Translations under genes and position numbers: made by a program
Assembly: GCA_037127315.1 (NCBI GenBank)
Contig: JBBBDQ010001614.1
Location: 1,265,001-1,329,000, forward strand
Length of the DNA stretch: 64,000 bases
Source of the DNA: Ascarosepion bandense
Lineage: Eukaryota; Mollusca; Cephalopoda; Sepiida; Sepiidae
Direction of reading: 5' to 3'
Shown here: in pieces, positions 63,245 to 64,000 of the stretch
How positions within the stretch are numbered: position 1 is the stretch's first letter
How the letters are laid out: the number at the start of each line of letters is the position of its first letter
The notes under the pieces: model-generated
The model's database searches: none
What the model saw: the letters and a program-made list of their open reading frames with translations, nothing else
Told to the model about the DNA's origin: nothing

Positions 63245-63660
63245 TTTTAATCATTTCGCACGAAGCAAGACGATAAAGCCACTAAGACACAATGGGAGCT
63301 ACTAAGGAGGGAATGAAACAGACAAAGCATTATTTTATAAAGGGTAGGGATGTTACTAAAAGATAAAAATTCAAGAATTGTTTTAATGTGTTTATATGTC
63401 ACTAAATTCAACCATGATATATATATTTCCCTAACTTTTCTCGCCATCAAAACGGAATGGTCCCTTATTTGTCTGACGTAATACTAGGTAGTATATCACG
63501 TGCTAACTAACGGCGGAACAGACACAATTATAGAATAATATTCTTCTTTTTCATTTCATCGCAAACAAGGTGAAAAAAAGCCACTAAGACACAATGGGTT
63601 ACAGAACGAAAAGGAATATACAAAAACATTATCAAAGAGAGAGGACAATAAAAGAAAAGT
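63245..63660 (-). repeat. Two LINE 3' tails (LINE-B relative)
   Basis: AAAGCCACTAAGACACAATGGG occurs at about 63277 and as GCCACTAAGACACAATGGGT near 63580, each preceded by an inverted CATTTCGC or CATTTCATCGC tail. The intervening DNA holds no ORF. Confidence 0.55.
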
Positions 63661-64000
63661 TATTTAGCAAACGCTAGATAATAACAGACATCTAATTGAA
63701 ATCTTTGGCGAATGTCGTTAACAGGATGACAAGAATCCAGAAAAAAGTAACACAGGCGAGAAGTACAAGAGACCTAAAATTCAAATCTCCTAAAGAGTGC
63801 TACATTTTGAGAGCCGAAAGGAGAACTGCTGGAGAAGCTGAATAACCCTTATCCGTAGTGCCGTGTTCGAGTGGAGGTTCGGCTCAAGGCCAAATCATTT
63901 TTTAAAGTATTTTTGTTGAAATCATAACAGTTAAAAAGGCTCTTGTACAGACGTCGGCCGACTTTTAACCCTGGATCCTTAGTGAGTGAGGAAAATTTGA
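63661..64000. other. No feature recognised
   Basis: A GTGTTCGAGTGG word near 63872 resembles a B box but has no A box at tRNA spacing. Confidence 0.35.

Overview
The window reads as a repeat-dense metazoan intergenic or intronic region. I find no credible host protein-coding exon. Nearly every recognisable stretch is a transposable element, a piece of one, a satellite or a microsatellite. The repeat mix fits a lophotrochozoan and probably a mollusc, perhaps a cephalopod: many tRNA-derived SINEs, RTE-like and Jockey/CR1-like LINEs, a non-LTR element with a restriction-like endonuclease, mariner and Tc1 relics, Helitrons with CTAG ends, and more than twenty (TA)n tracts. That taxonomic call is inference. 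Family letters below are my own labels.

Layout. 0-4.6 kb: SINE-A modules, LINE-C with a nested LINE-B, a fivefold LINE 3'-end array, and a mariner relic holding a Tc1-like composite. 4.6-11 kb: LINE-C and rep-I debris, two fold-back J elements, several SINE-A copies (three with target-site duplications), and a 779-bp mariner deletion derivative. 11-16 kb: TG and polypyrimidine tracts and a SINE-E array. 16-24 kb: a 424-bp near-perfect palindrome, LINE-B inside a duplicated repeat, a candidate solo LTR, a hammerhead-bearing repeat, and a Helitron inserted exactly between A and T of a SINE. 24-31 kb: minisatellites, an inverted repeat, Helitron copies and a 1-kb pyrimidine tract. 31-38 kb: a mariner interrupted by a 5S-tRNA chimeric SINE, more hammerhead-bearing repeats, SINEs and a perfect 94-bp palindrome. 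38-47 kb: LINE-C, LINE-D and LINE-B nests, a tandem hammerhead repeat, and a rearranged Tc1 element. 47-55 kb: fold-back J, a Helitron, a Tc1 composite, a SINE-K trimer, a 1-kb 20-bp/100-bp satellite and a SINE-A array. 55-64 kb: SINE-E arrays, LINE-D endonuclease, a Tc1 composite, and a heavily rearranged LINE-C.

Four connected stories stand out. (1) A dispersed repeat carries type-I hammerhead ribozyme motifs at five places, one pair in tandem; stem I keeps pairing while its sequence changes. (2) A small palindromic unit (PAL) sits between direct duplications of three unrelated host retroelements. (3) SINE-E is a module array ending in the 3' tail of LINE-B, and that tail holds a hairpin whose stem covaries between subfamilies, as expected of an RT recognition signal. 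(4) A 5S rRNA-derived head and a tRNA-derived head are fused in one transposed unit, proved by a 12-bp target-site duplication.

All coordinates and comparisons were made by eye. Element ends without a target-site duplication are good to about 5-20 bp.
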